Of a stretch of 64,000 bases of DNA, positions 46,499 through 57,386 are shown piece after piece. The notes under the pieces were generated by a model. The model searched no databases, was not told the DNA's origin, and saw only the letters and a program-made list of their open reading frames with translations. The stretch is from Nitratireductor alexandrii (GTDB lineage: Bacteria; Pseudomonadota; Alphaproteobacteria; Rhizobiales; Rhizobiaceae): NCBI RefSeq assembly GCF_004000215.1, contig NZ_RBVY01000004.1, positions 332,351-396,350 on the forward strand. Reading direction: 5' to 3'. The position numbers and the translations under genes were made by a program. Every line of letters starts with the position of its first letter. The stretch's first letter is position 1.

Positions 46499-47287
46499 TT
46501 AGATCAGCGCCAGTCCGAAACCCTGGATCAGCCGGCGGATCGCCGGGTCCGGTTTGGCGGCGGTAAAGACGGCAGGGTCAGGCCCGGCCGGGACCCCGTT
46601 GCCCTCGCCGGGGCCCAGCAGCGAAACGGCGCGCCGGGCGATCGCCTCGGCCGGGTCGATCCAGTCGACCGGCCAGGGCGCGGTCTTGCGCATGCGGTTT
46701 GCCAGAAACGGGTAATGCGTGCAGGCGAGCACGACGATGTCGGTGCGCCGCCCGTCCATGTCCACGAAACAGGGCGCGATTTCGGCCCGCACGGCCTCCT
46801 CGTCGACAAAACCCTGCCGCAGATAGGTTTCGGCCAGCGCCGCGAGCCCGACGCTGCCGACGAGCCGGACGTGGCATCGCGAGGCCCATTGGGTGATCAG
46901 GTCGCGGGTATATTGGCGCTTGACCGTACCGGGCGTGGCCAGCACCGAAACCAGGCCCGAGCGCGTGCGCTCCGCCGCCGGCTTGATCGCCGGCACGGTG
47001 CCGACGAAGCGGCGTCCGGGATAGGCTTTGCGCAGGGCCTCGATCGCCAGCGTTGAGGCGGTATTGCAGGCAATAACCGAAATTTCGGGGTCGAATCTGG
47101 CCAAAAGTCGGCCGAACAAGCCGATAATATGGGTTTTCAGCGCCCGTTCCTCCCAATTTCCGTAGGGAAACGCCGCGTCGTCGGCGATATAGACGAAACG
47201 CCGGTCGGGCATCAGCACACGCGCCTCGCGCAGCACCGTTAGCCCGCCAATGCCGGAATCGAAGACCAGAACCGGCCGTTCAGCCAT
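46499..47287 (-). CDS. murI: Glutamate racemase
   Basis: A 262-aa cofactor-independent racemase providing D-glutamate for peptidoglycan. The two catalytic cysteines are in IACNTAS (Cys74) and LACTHYP (Cys189), with [15 protein letters not shown] at the N-terminus and [15 protein letters not shown] 47287 is chosen; it overlaps the end of the upstream methyltransferase gene by 8 bp, so the two are co-transcribed. Confidence 0.93.
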   Translation of the reverse strand: MAERPVLVFDSGIGGLTVLREARVLMPDRRFVYIADDAAFPYGNWEERALKTHIIGLFGRLLARFDPEISVIACNTASTLAIEALRKAYPGRRFVGTVPAIKPAAERTRSGLVSVLATPGTVKRQYTRDLITQWASRCHVRLVGSVGLAALAETYLRQGFVDEEAVRAEIAPCFVDMDGRRTDIVVLACTHYPFLANRMRKTAPWPVDWIDPAEAIARRAVSLLGPGEGNGVPAGPDPAVFTAAKPDPAIRRLIQGFGLALI

Positions 47288-48110
47288 CCTCGCCCTCGCT
47301 CCTCGCCCCGCGTGTCCGGCGCGCCGGCGCGCCGGCGCCGCGCGGCTCGGTCGGCGAATATCTTTCAAGCGAGGAGATGACGCCGCGCAACAGCTTGATT
47401 TCGGCATCGGTGAAGGCGGGCCGGGTCAGGACGGAACGCAGGTTCGATACCATTTTGGGCCGCTTTTCCGCCGGCCGGAAATAGCCGCGCGCCGCCAGCG
47501 CCTCTTCCAGATGATCGAGGAAACTGTGCAGGGTGCGTTTTTGCGCCGGCTCCATCTGCGGGCCTGAAAACGCGGTCTGCGCCTCCCTGGCCAGGCCCGA
47601 CTTCATCCATTCATACGACATCAGCAGCACCGCCTGGGCGATGTTGAGCGACGAAAAGGCCGGGTTGACCGGAAAGGTGACGATCTCGTCGGCCAGCGAC
47701 ACTTCCTCGTTCGACAGTCCGAATTTCTCGCGGCCGAACAAGATGCCGGTCCGCTGGCCGGCACGAAAGCGCGTTCGCAGGACCCGCGCGGCCTCCACCG
47801 GCGCGCGCACCGGCTTGAACCCGTCGCGTGCCCTGGCCGTGGTGGCGTAGACGAAGCCGAGATCGGCAATCGCATCCTCGGTGGTGGCATGAACCGTGGT
47901 GCGCTCGATGACGTGGTCGGCCCGGCTCGCCGCCGCCCGCGCCTTCTCGCTCGGCCATCCGTCGCGCGGGTTGACCAGCCGCAGCTCCGCCAGGCCGAAA
48001 TTGGCCATGGCGCGAGCCACCATGCCGATATTCTCGCCGAGCTGCGGCTCGACCAGGATGACGGCCGGCCCCTCGGCGATCAGCGGCCTGTCGCGATTGT
48101 CGTCGGCCAT
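47280..48110 (-). CDS. TrmH-family group 1 RNA methyltransferase (TrmJ-like)
   Basis: A 276-aa SPOUT methyltransferase of the TrmJ type, which 2'-O-methylates position 32 of tRNAs. Motifs: [43 protein letters not shown] and [20 protein letters not shown] (given as separate stretches) cover the knotted SAM site. The C-terminal extension is typical of TrmJ. ATG 48110 fits; a longer frame upstream is non-coding in character. It is coupled with murI by an 8-bp overlap. Confidence 0.88.
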   Translation of the reverse strand: MADDNRDRPLIAEGPAVILVEPQLGENIGMVARAMANFGLAELRLVNPRDGWPSEKARAAASRADHVIERTTVHATTEDAIADLGFVYATTARARDGFKPVRAPVEAARVLRTRFRAGQRTGILFGREKFGLSNEEVSLADEIVTFPVNPAFSSLNIAQAVLLMSYEWMKSGLAREAQTAFSGPQMEPAQKRTLHSFLDHLEEALAARGYFRPAEKRPKMVSNLRSVLTRPAFTDAEIKLLRGVISSLERYSPTEPRGAGAPARRTRGARSEGEDG

Positions 48111-48215
48111 CGTCCCGGGCCCCGTTCGTGGATCAGAAAAATCGGTCAAATTGCGCGCGCGCAGCGTCCCTGCCATATTCGTCCGGCAAAGAGAAGCGTT
48201 TCGAGGAGGCCTGTC

Positions 48216-48551
48216 ATGACAACGGTCCTCGCCGAGCGGGTGCGCGCCCTGATCGCCGACGATCCCAATACCGGCGAGATCCGCATGTTCGGCGGCATCT
48301 GCTTCACCTTGAACGGCCACATGCTGTGCGGAACGATGAAGGGCGGCGACGCCATGTTCCGGGTCGGTTCCGCGCAGGAGGCCGATGCCCTGTCGCGGCC
48401 CGGCGCCCGGCCGATGGATTTCACCGGGCGCCCGATGCGCGGCTTTGTCATCGTGTCGCAGGCCGGGCTTGCCGACGACCGGGCAATCGGCGAGTGGATC
48501 GCGATCGCGACGCGTTTTGTCGGCGCGCTGCCGCCCAAGTCGAAAAAATAG
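48216..48551 (+). CDS. TfoX N-terminal domain protein
   Basis: A 111-aa protein that is only the TfoX_N domain: EIRMFGGICFTLNGHMLCGT, YFMF-like DAMFRVGSAQEADAL and PMDFTGRPMRGFVIVS. The C-terminal TfoX domain of competence regulators is missing, as usual in rhizobial homologues. GAGGAGG at 48203-48209 lies 6-7 nt before ATG 48216. The role is unknown. Confidence 0.88.
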   Translation: MTTVLAERVRALIADDPNTGEIRMFGGICFTLNGHMLCGTMKGGDAMFRVGSAQEADALSRPGARPMDFTGRPMRGFVIVSQAGLADDRAIGEWIAIATRFVGALPPKSKK

Positions 48552-48573
48552 CCGCATCCGGCCGCGGCCGGGC

Positions 48574-49479
48574 TCAGGCGGCGTCCGCCGCCAGAAATTC
48601 CGCGATCGCGCCGGCCACCCAGCCGGGCCTTTCGTGCAGGATCCAGTGGCCGCAATCCGCCGCGCGCCGGATTGTGGCGGCCTCGGCGTAACGGGCCAGC
48701 CCGTCGAGGCAGGCCGGTCTCAACGCCTCGTCCGCCTCGCCCCAGAGCACCAGATGCGGCATGCCGACCCGCATCGCCTCGTCGGGCAGGGACAGGATCG
48801 GGCTGTCGGGCGCCGGCGCGCCCGGTTCCGGCACGATGATCGGCGAGGCCCGATACCAGTTGAGCATCGCCGTCATCGCGCCCGGCTGCGACCAGGCGGC
48901 GATATAGCCGCGTTCCTCAGCCGGCGTCATCCAGTGCGTGGTGGAAAAGCCGGCGATCATCTTCAAGGTGCGGCGATAATTGTCGGCCGCCATCCGCGCC
49001 TCCGCGCCGGGCGCGCGCAAGGTGTTGATATACTGGCTTGCCGCGCGCTGACCGTCATCCTCGAAGATCGCCCGCTGGAAGGCTGCCGGATGAACGCCGT
49101 TGGCGATCACCAGATGGCTGAGCCGCTCGGGCCGAAAAAAGGCGTAGGCATAGGCGACCGACGCCCCCCAATCGTGGCCGGCAAGCACGAATCGCCGCGT
49201 CGGCGACAGCGCGGCGGCCAGCCGGTCGAGATCGGCCACCATGTTGCGCACCCGGTAAGCCTCCACGCCTTCGGGCTTGGACGACAGGTTGAAACCGCGC
49301 TGGTCGGGGGCGACGAGATGATAATGCGCCGCCAGTTCGCCCATCACGTCGCGCCAGGCAGCCCAATATTCGGGAAAGCCGTGCAGGCAAACGATCAGCG
49401 GCCGGCCGCGCACGCCCATTTCGGCGCAATGCAGCCGGATATCGCCGGCGTCGAACTCGAAAAACCGTGTCTGACCCAC
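48574..49479 (-). CDS. Alpha/beta hydrolase, epoxide hydrolase/haloalkane dehalogenase type
   Basis: A 301-aa alpha/beta hydrolase with the oxyanion HGFPEYWAAWRDVM, the nucleophile Asp in GHDWGAS, and a C-terminal catalytic His in CGHWILHE. The HGFPE-W pattern and GHDWG are typical of epoxide hydrolases. GTG 49479 has GGAGG 5 nt upstream and is preferred over a TTG eight codons earlier. It converges with the TfoX-domain gene and diverges from icd. Confidence 0.8.
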   Translation of the reverse strand: MGQTRFFEFDAGDIRLHCAEMGVRGRPLIVCLHGFPEYWAAWRDVMGELAAHYHLVAPDQRGFNLSSKPEGVEAYRVRNMVADLDRLAAALSPTRRFVLAGHDWGASVAYAYAFFRPERLSHLVIANGVHPAAFQRAIFEDDGQRAASQYINTLRAPGAEARMAADNYRRTLKMIAGFSTTHWMTPAEERGYIAAWSQPGAMTAMLNWYRASPIIVPEPGAPAPDSPILSLPDEAMRVGMPHLVLWGEADEALRPACLDGLARYAEAATIRRAADCGHWILHERPGWVAGAIAEFLAADAA

Positions 49480-49552
49480 CCTGGCCTCCGCTTGACGGAC
49501 CAACGCAGGGTGGCCGCGCGTGCAGGCAATGGCAAGTTAGACTTTGGCGCGT

Positions 49553-49581
49553 TTGCGCGGGCGCAGGCGCTTTGATATAGG
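49553..49581 (+). promoter_or_regulatory. Putative icd promoter
   Basis: TTGCGC (49553-49558) and TATAGG (49576-49581) are 17 bp apart, 66 bp ahead of the icd start codon. The -35 is a weak match. Confidence 0.4.
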
Positions 49582-49646
49582 GGCCGCGACCCCTTTCCGA
49601 TACGGGCGGCCGACCGGCCGCCGATCCCAGAAAACGAGGACTTTCC

Positions 49647-50858
49647 ATGGCGAAGATCAAGGTGGACAACCCCGTCGTCGAACTCGACGGCGACGAGATG
49701 ACCCGCATCATCTGGCAGTTCATCAAGGAAAAGCTGATCCACCCCTATCTCGACATCGATCTGAAATATTTCGATCTCGGGATCGAGCATCGCGACGCCA
49801 CCGACGACCAGGTGACGGTCGACGCGGCCAATGCGATCAAGCAATACGGCGTCGGCGTCAAATGCGCCACCATCACGCCCGATGAGGCGCGCGTGGAAGA
49901 ATTCGACCTCAAGCGCATGTATCGCTCGCCCAACGGCACGATCCGCAACATTCTCGGCGGCGTCATCTTCCGCGAGCCGATCATCGCCAAGAACGTGCCG
50001 CGCCTGGTGCCGGGCTGGACCAAGCCGGTCATCGTCGGCCGTCACGCGTTCGGCGACCAGTACCGCGCCACCGATTTCAAGTTCCCCAGCAAGGGCAAGC
50101 TGACGATCAAGTTCGTCGGCGACGACGGCGAGGTGATCGAGCACGAGGTCTTCGACGCGCCCTCCTCCGGCATCGCCATGGCGATGTACAATCTCGACGA
50201 TTCGATCCGCGATTTCGCCCGTGCCTCGCTCAATTACGGCCTGCAGCGCGGCTACCCGGTCTATCTTTCGACCAAGAACACAATTTTGAAAGTCTATGAC
50301 GGACGTTTCAAGGATCTGTTCCAGGAGGTCTACGAGGCGGAGTTCGAGCAAAAGTTCAAGGATGCCAAGATCTGGTACGAGCACCGGCTGATCGACGACA
50401 TGGTCGCCGCCAATCTGAAATGGTCGGGCGGTTATGTGTGGGCGTGCAAGAACTATGACGGCGACGTGCAGTCCGACACCGTGGCGCAGGGTTTTGGCTC
50501 GCTCGGCCTGATGACCTCGGTGCTGATGACGCCGGACGGCCAAACGGTCGAGGCGGAAGCCGCGCACGGCACGGTCACCCGCCACTATCGCCAGCACCAG
50601 AAGGGCGAGGAGACTTCGACCAACTCGATCGCCTCGATCTTCGCCTGGACGCGCGGGCTCGCCCATCGCGCCAAGCTCGACGACAACGCCAAACTGGCCG
50701 ATTTCGCCGCGACGCTGGAAAAGGTCTGCGTGCAGACGGTCGAAGCCGGCTTCATGACCAAGGACCTGGCGCTGCTGATCGGCCCCGACCAGCCCTGGCT
50801 GTCGACCACCGGCTTCCTCGACAAGATCGACGAGAACCTGCAAAAGGCCATGGCCTAA
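49647..50858 (+). CDS. icd: Isocitrate dehydrogenase, NADP-dependent (eukaryotic-like type)
   Basis: A 403-aa TCA-cycle enzyme of subfamily II, the type shared by rhizobia and eukaryotes and not the E. coli type. Substrate-binding [19 protein letters not shown] near 92-110, [20 protein letters not shown] with the metal aspartates, and [18 protein letters not shown] with NADP-contact residues. A GST gene begins 4 bp after the stop. Confidence 0.96.
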   Translation: MAKIKVDNPVVELDGDEMTRIIWQFIKEKLIHPYLDIDLKYFDLGIEHRDATDDQVTVDAANAIKQYGVGVKCATITPDEARVEEFDLKRMYRSPNGTIRNILGGVIFREPIIAKNVPRLVPGWTKPVIVGRHAFGDQYRATDFKFPSKGKLTIKFVGDDGEVIEHEVFDAPSSGIAMAMYNLDDSIRDFARASLNYGLQRGYPVYLSTKNTILKVYDGRFKDLFQEVYEAEFEQKFKDAKIWYEHRLIDDMVAANLKWSGGYVWACKNYDGDVQSDTVAQGFGSLGLMTSVLMTPDGQTVEAEAAHGTVTRHYRQHQKGEETSTNSIASIFAWTRGLAHRAKLDDNAKLADFAATLEKVCVQTVEAGFMTKDLALLIGPDQPWLSTTGFLDKIDENLQKAMA

Positions 50859-50861
50859 CCC

Positions 50862-51503
50862 TTGGCCGGCAAGCCGCGCCTGTTTGGCGCCGACTACAGC
50901 GTCTATGTGCGCATAGCGCGGCTTGCCCTTCTCGAAAAAGGCGTCGACCACGAGCTGGTGCCGGTCGACATTTTCGCCGACGGCGGCGTGGCCGACTGGT
51001 ATCTGGCCCACCACCCGTTCCGGCGCATTCCCGCCTTCGAGCATGGCGATCTGCGCCTGTTCGAGACCGCGGCGATCACCCGCTATGTCGACGAGGCGTT
51101 TTCCGGGCCGCCACTCCAGCCGCAGGATGCCGCCCGGCGAGCGGTGATGAACCAGATCATCGGCCTGCTCGACGCCTACGCCTATCGCGCCCTGGTATGG
51201 GGTGTTTACGTCGAGCGGGTTTCAAAACCCCAACAAGGAAAAATGCCCGACGAGGCGCTGATCGCGGCCTCGCTGGAAACGGCGCGCACCTGCTTGTCGA
51301 CCCTGACGCGGCTTCAGGACGGCCACGCCTTTCTCACCGGCGATGCGCCGAGCCTGGCCGATCTGCACGCAGCGCCGATCCTGGCCTATTTCACCCTGGC
51401 ACCGGAGGGCGCCGCGCTGCTGGCCGATTATCCCGCGCTGGGTCGCTGGTGGCGTGGCCTGACGGCCAGGCCGGCCTTTCGGGCCACCGAACCGACAGGC
51501 TGA
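50862..51503 (+). CDS. Glutathione S-transferase family protein
   Basis: A 213-aa GST-fold protein: the thioredoxin-like half has RRIPAFEHGDLRLFETAAIT (cis-Pro and glutathione-binding ETAAI), and the helical half has APSLADLHAAPILAYF. The TTG at 50862, only 4 nt after the icd stop, is the apparent start; no ATG exists close by, so translation is probably coupled to icd. A second GST paralogue is at 6067. Confidence 0.82.
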   Translation: MAGKPRLFGADYSVYVRIARLALLEKGVDHELVPVDIFADGGVADWYLAHHPFRRIPAFEHGDLRLFETAAITRYVDEAFSGPPLQPQDAARRAVMNQIIGLLDAYAYRALVWGVYVERVSKPQQGKMPDEALIAASLETARTCLSTLTRLQDGHAFLTGDAPSLADLHAAPILAYFTLAPEGAALLADYPALGRWWRGLTARPAFRATEPTG

Positions 51504-51596
51504 AAGTTTTTGACCGCCGACAGCCTTCCGGTTGCAAGGAGGCGCCGCCCCCTCGTAACGCCCGATCGCCTGCAGGTTGCCCGGCAGAGGCCTGGA

Positions 51597-54254
<2,658 letters not shown>

Positions 54255-54425
54255 GGATGTGCCTTCTTGAAAGCCGCCGGAAAACCCGGAATTTGCGAAC
54301 CGGCTTCTTATCGCCCGCCCGGATGGCTGTCCAGAAACCGTTTTGCAGCCGGCCTTGCCGCACGCCCTCCCCGGCGCGCAATGGGCGGCCAGATACCCGG
54401 CCGCCCGCCATCCCACGCGCAGGCC

Positions 54426-54462
54426 AGAAAAAGGCCGCCCCTGCCTGAGCCCGGGCGGCCTG
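54426..54462 (-). terminator. Rho-independent terminator of recA
   Basis: GGCCGCCC (54433-54440) and GGGCGGCC (54453-54460) form an 8-bp stem; on the minus strand it is followed by TTTTT and lies about 40 bp after the recA stop. Confidence 0.7.
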
Positions 54463-54501
54463 TCGTCACGAACGGCCGGGGTCGCTCGGACCCCGGAAAA
54501 A

Positions 54502-55587
54502 CTACATTTCCGCGGCGTCGCCGCCCTCGTCCTCGGGGCGGCCCTCGTCGAGGAATTTCTCCGCGATCAGACCGGCATTCTGGCGCAAAGCCAGCTCGAT
54601 CTCGTCGGCCGTTTCGGGATTGTCGCGCAAAAACTGCTTGGCGTTTTCGCGGCCCTGGCCGAGCCGCTGCGAATTGTAGGAGAACCAGGCGCCGGACTTC
54701 TCCACGATGCCCGACTTCACCCCGAGATCGATCAGTTCGCCGGTCTTCGACACGCCCTCGCCGTACATGATGTCGAACTCGACCTGCTTGAAGGGCGGCG
54801 CGAGCTTGTTTTTCACCACCTTGACCCGGGTCTGGTTGCCGGTGACCTCGTCGCGATCCTTGACCGCGCCGATGCGGCGAATGTCGAGCCGGACCGAGGC
54901 GTAGAATTTCAGTGCATTGCCGCCGGTTGTGGTTTCGGGCGAGCCGAACATGACGCCGATCTTCATGCGGATCTGGTTGATGAACACGACCATGGTGTTG
55001 GAGCGCGAGATCGAGGCGGTCAGCTTGCGCAGCGCCTGACTCATCAGCCGCGCCTGCAGGCCCGGCAGCGAATCGCCCATCTCGCCCTCGATCTCGGCGC
55101 GCGGCGTCAGGGCGGCGACCGAATCGACCACCAGCACATCGATCGCGCCCGAGCGCACCAGCGTGTCGCAGATCTCCAGCGCCTGCTCGCCGGTGTCGGG
55201 CTGCGAAATCAGAAGATTTTCCAGGTCGACGCCGAGCTTGCGGGCATAGACCGGATCGAGCGCGTGCTCGGCGTCGACGAAGGCGCAAATGCCGCCTTTG
55301 CGCTGCGCCTCGGCCACCGTGTGCAGCGCCAGCGTCGTCTTGCCCGAGCTTTCCGGTCCGTAAATCTCGATGATGCGGCCCTTGGGCAGGCCGCCGACGC
55401 CGAGCGCGATATCGAGTCCGAGCGAGCCGGTCGACACCGTCTCGATCTCGACCACCTGCTCGTTGCGGCCCAGCCGCATGATCGAGCCTTTGCCGAACGC
55501 GCGCTCGATCTGCGAAAGCGCCGCATCCAGAGCCTTGGATTTATCCACCGAATTGTCCTCAACCAGCCGCAATGAGTTCTGAGCCAT
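54502..55587 (-). CDS. recA: Recombinase RecA
   Basis: A 361-aa recombinase for homologous strand exchange and SOS activation. Walker A GPESSGKT is at 77-84, with [13 protein letters not shown], the Walker [13 protein letters not shown] and loop L1/L2 regions ([40 protein letters not shown]). The acidic C-terminal tail ([10 protein letters not shown]) is typical. It is preceded by a LexA-like box and, 154 bp upstream, by the end of an IS1595-type transposon. Confidence 0.97.
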   Translation of the reverse strand: MAQNSLRLVEDNSVDKSKALDAALSQIERAFGKGSIMRLGRNEQVVEIETVSTGSLGLDIALGVGGLPKGRIIEIYGPESSGKTTLALHTVAEAQRKGGICAFVDAEHALDPVYARKLGVDLENLLISQPDTGEQALEICDTLVRSGAIDVLVVDSVAALTPRAEIEGEMGDSLPGLQARLMSQALRKLTASISRSNTMVVFINQIRMKIGVMFGSPETTTGGNALKFYASVRLDIRRIGAVKDRDEVTGNQTRVKVVKNKLAPPFKQVEFDIMYGEGVSKTGELIDLGVKSGIVEKSGAWFSYNSQRLGQGRENAKQFLRDNPETADEIELALRQNAGLIAEKFLDEGRPEDEGGDAAEM

Positions 55588-55642
55588 GATACATTACCCT
55601 TCGATCGTCAATGAAGCCCGGTCGCTTCTTATTCCTGATTGA

Positions 55643-55694
55643 TTTGTACCCGTTTTGTTCCATTTATGCAAGTTTGTAGATTTTATTTAAAATC
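55643..55694 (-). promoter_or_regulatory. recA promoter with LexA-like SOS box
   Basis: Read on the minus strand, GAAC-N7-GTAC (55660-55646) differs in one base from the alphaproteobacterial LexA consensus GAAC-N7-GAAC. It lies between TTGCAT (55671-55666) and TACAAA (55648-55643), spaced 17 bp, a good promoter match, so a repressor there would block polymerase. An AT-rich palindrome GATTTTATTTAAAATC (55679-55694) lies just upstream. The promoter is complete outside the transposon. Confidence 0.6.
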
Positions 55695-55733
55695 AAAGCT
55701 TTGAGGATTATGTTCTTTTTTCGTTCGGGATTC

Positions 55734-55741
55734 CACCACAG
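55734..55741. repeat. Target-site duplication, left copy (8 bp)
   Basis: CACCACAG directly before the left inverted end, identical to 58174-58181. Eight bp is the duplication size of IS1595-family elements. Confidence 0.85.
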
Positions 55742-55771
55742 CGGATGTATCCCGTTCAGACATGTAGGGAA
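55742..55771 (+). repeat. Left terminal inverted repeat of the IS1595-type element
   Basis: Thirty bp opening CGGATGTATCCC and ending ATGTAGGGAA; pairs with 58144-58173 with four mismatches (positions 13, 16, 18 and 30). Confidence 0.9.
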
Positions 55772-55903
55772 GATAGGTGGCAATGAGACACGAACGATTC
55801 GCGCGCCTCACTACTTCCGAGATGGCGGAGTTGCCACCTGCCACCTGCACCGCTTCTGAGGCGGGCGGGTTCTCGCCAGCGACGTTGACGGCCACTGAGG
55901 CGG

Positions 55904-56113
55904 TTAGAGCTTCCCGGTGGACTTCAAGAGCGTGTTTAGTCGGTAGACTAGCACTTCGATATTGTTGTCGATTGCCGACAGCGATACGGCAATATGTTCG
56001 AGAGCTTCAGTCTGCCGTTGCTCGATTGTCAGCTTGGTGTCGCCGATTTCGAGTGTCGGGGTAAAAGGACGTACTGTACCTTTCGGGCCGGATTCCTTAA
56101 GATTGATAGTCAT
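55904..56113 (-). CDS. Transposon passenger protein A: 69-aa helical protein, unknown function
   Basis: The ATG at 56113 has GGAG 8 nt upstream (good spacing), supporting translation. The product has a short polar N-terminal part (MTINLKESGPKGTVRPFTPT) and a predicted long amphipathic helix in the second half with regular hydrophobics (EALEHIAVSLSAIDNNIEVL), suggesting a coiled coil or partner-binding helix. I recognise no family. It diverges from the membrane-protein gene across 143 bp containing an 8-bp inverted repeat. The 130 bp between its stop and the transposon end contain GC-rich short repeats (two CTGAGGCGG copies; AGGTGGCAA/TTGCCACCT) and no supported gene. Confidence 0.6.
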   Translation of the reverse strand: MTINLKESGPKGTVRPFTPTLEIGDTKLTIEQRQTEALEHIAVSLSAIDNNIEVLVYRLNTLLKSTGKL

Positions 56114-56147
56114 GGGTGTTTCTCCGGTGAAACCAGAGACACTACCT

Positions 56148-56171
56148 TGAGTCGTTTGCTATCACGACTCA
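56148..56171. promoter_or_regulatory. Inverted repeat in the divergent region of the passenger genes
   Basis: TGAGTCGT (56148-56155) and ACGACTCA (56164-56171) are perfect 8-bp arms around an 8-nt spacer, halfway between the two divergent passenger genes. A candidate -10 (GATAAT, 56212-56217) for the plus-strand gene lies 40 bp on. The symmetry and place suggest an operator, by inference. Confidence 0.45.
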
Positions 56172-56256
56172 CGCCTAGATGGTTTCGTCATTCCCCCTGT
56201 GAACAAATGTGGATAATGTGCTCGACGAACACCATATGAGTCGGGAGGAATGGTGA

Positions 56257-56703
56257 TTGTGGAAAGGCGGAACGTATATTCCGTTACCTCAATGCCCGGA
56301 CCCGGCGTTGGTTTGGGTCAAGCAGTCGGTCGATTGCCGGGTGACTGACCAAGCCGCAAACGCCACCGATGCTATTCACTTGGCTGCGCAGGTCGGGCGG
56401 CTTGACGTGCTGTCCCTTATGATTGGGCTTCTGAGCCTGGCGATTGTTGTGGCAACGATATTAGGATTCTGGTTCTACCGTGGGGTTGTAGACCAGCGCG
56501 CCAAGGATGAGGTGCGCGAGTTGCTGCCAAATATCGTGCGGGATCATCTTGCTCAGAACCCGCATGTATTAGTCGAAGCAATACGTGCGAATGCAAATCT
56601 CCTTTCGGGCGCGTTTGGAACCGATAGTGAGCGAGATTTCTTTAGCGAGATTGCTGCGACCATCGACGAAGATGGGCGCGAAGAGGAAAAGACAGATGGC
56701 TAA
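56257..56703 (+). CDS. Transposon passenger protein B: membrane-anchored protein, unknown function
   Basis: A 148-aa protein read from a TTG with GGGAGG 8 nt upstream; a nearby ATG in another frame at 56250 opens only a 33-codon ORF. It has an N-terminal part of about 50 residues with two cysteines (LPQCPDP, VDCRVTD), a single transmembrane segment at about 51-74 (VLSLMIGLLSLAIVVATILG), and a helical, acidic cytoplasmic or periplasmic tail (VRELLPNIVRDHLAQNPHVL ... GREEEKTDG). I recognise no family. Its last 8 bp overlap the start of the metallopeptidase gene, so they are translationally coupled and probably work together. Codon use is more AT-rich than in the flanking chromosome. Confidence 0.7.
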   Translation: MWKGGTYIPLPQCPDPALVWVKQSVDCRVTDQAANATDAIHLAAQVGRLDVLSLMIGLLSLAIVVATILGFWFYRGVVDQRAKDEVRELLPNIVRDHLAQNPHVLVEAIRANANLLSGAFGTDSERDFFSEIAATIDEDGREEEKTDG

Positions 56704-57193
56704 GGCGAGTGAGCTAATAGAGCGCTACACTGCGGACGCGCCGGTCAGGATTGAGACGTTGATAGAGGCCCTCGGCGTAGAGCTGGAACGCAAGGCCGAG
56801 CTACATCCAAGGATCGCAGGACAAATCGAGCGTCTCGACGACGGCACTTTTAAGATTTCTGTCAATAAGGACGACCACTACTATCGCCGTCGTTTTACGA
56901 TGGCACACGAGTTGGCGCATTATCTTCTACATCGGAACCTTATCGGTTCCGGCGTCGATGATACAAAGGCATATCGAAGCCTCGATATTGGGCGATTCAA
57001 CAATCGCCAGATTTTGCCGGAGCATGAGACTGAGGCAAATCGTATAGCTGCAAAGCTACTGATGCCCGCGCGCCTCGTCCGCGCCTGCTACGAAGATACG
57101 CATGGCGATGTGTCCGAAATGGCTAAGCGCTTCCAAGTCTCGGCGGAAGCGATGGGATACAGGCTGCAATCTCTGGGGTTGGAGAATGGATAG
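56696..57193 (+). CDS. Transposon passenger protein C: ImmA/IrrE-family metallopeptidase
   Basis: A 165-aa member of the IrrE/ImmA (M78, DUF955) zinc peptidases. The HExxH motif is MAHELAHYLLH (His71, Glu72, His75), and the downstream third-ligand motif is HETEANRIAAKLLMP (Glu113). In phages and ICEs ImmA cleaves a cognate XRE repressor, and in Deinococcus IrrE cleaves DdrO after radiation; here no XRE-type repressor is encoded in the element, so the substrate is open, with proteins A and B as candidates. ATG 56696 (MAKASELIERY) overlaps the end of gene B. Family assignment is firm; role is inference. Confidence 0.88.
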   Translation: MAKASELIERYTADAPVRIETLIEALGVELERKAELHPRIAGQIERLDDGTFKISVNKDDHYYRRRFTMAHELAHYLLHRNLIGSGVDDTKAYRSLDIGRFNNRQILPEHETEANRIAAKLLMPARLVRACYEDTHGDVSEMAKRFQVSAEAMGYRLQSLGLENG

Positions 57194-57386
57194 GCTGTCA
57201 GATCGCTTTGATGGCCTCCTAAAGGCGATGCTTACGCGTCCGCCTTTGGCGCAGGACGGGGGAAAGACCGCAAAAGCAGGTCGAGCATCAGATGCGGGTG
57301 CTTCCGAAGGTTCTGGCGGAACTCGAACTCCCAAAGGTAAGTTTGGAGCCACTTCTTCGACACCGAAACGTAAGTCCCCTCGATAG
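57186..57386 (+). CDS. Possible passenger protein D: 66-aa ORF overlapping peptidase end and antisense to transposase
   Basis: An ATG at 57186 overlaps the peptidase stop (ATGGATAG), which would couple translation. The N-terminal 20 residues (MDRLSDRFDGLLKAMLTRPP) look like a proper amphipathic helix, while the rest is a low-complexity Gly/Ser/Thr/Lys tail (GGTRTPKGKFGATSSTPKRK) that lies opposite the 3' end of the transposase gene (57232-57386). The coupling and the helix argue for a real gene; the antisense tail argues for caution. No family recognised. Confidence 0.4.
   Translation: MDRLSDRFDGLLKAMLTRPPLAQDGGKTAKAGRASDAGASEGSGGTRTPKGKFGATSSTPKRKSPR

Noticed and set aside
55683-55895. A 70-codon minus-strand frame that begins inside the transposon and runs out through its left end
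   Set aside because: GTG start without ribosome binding site, GC-rich repeat-derived first half, and the frame crosses the inverted repeat into the recA upstream region.
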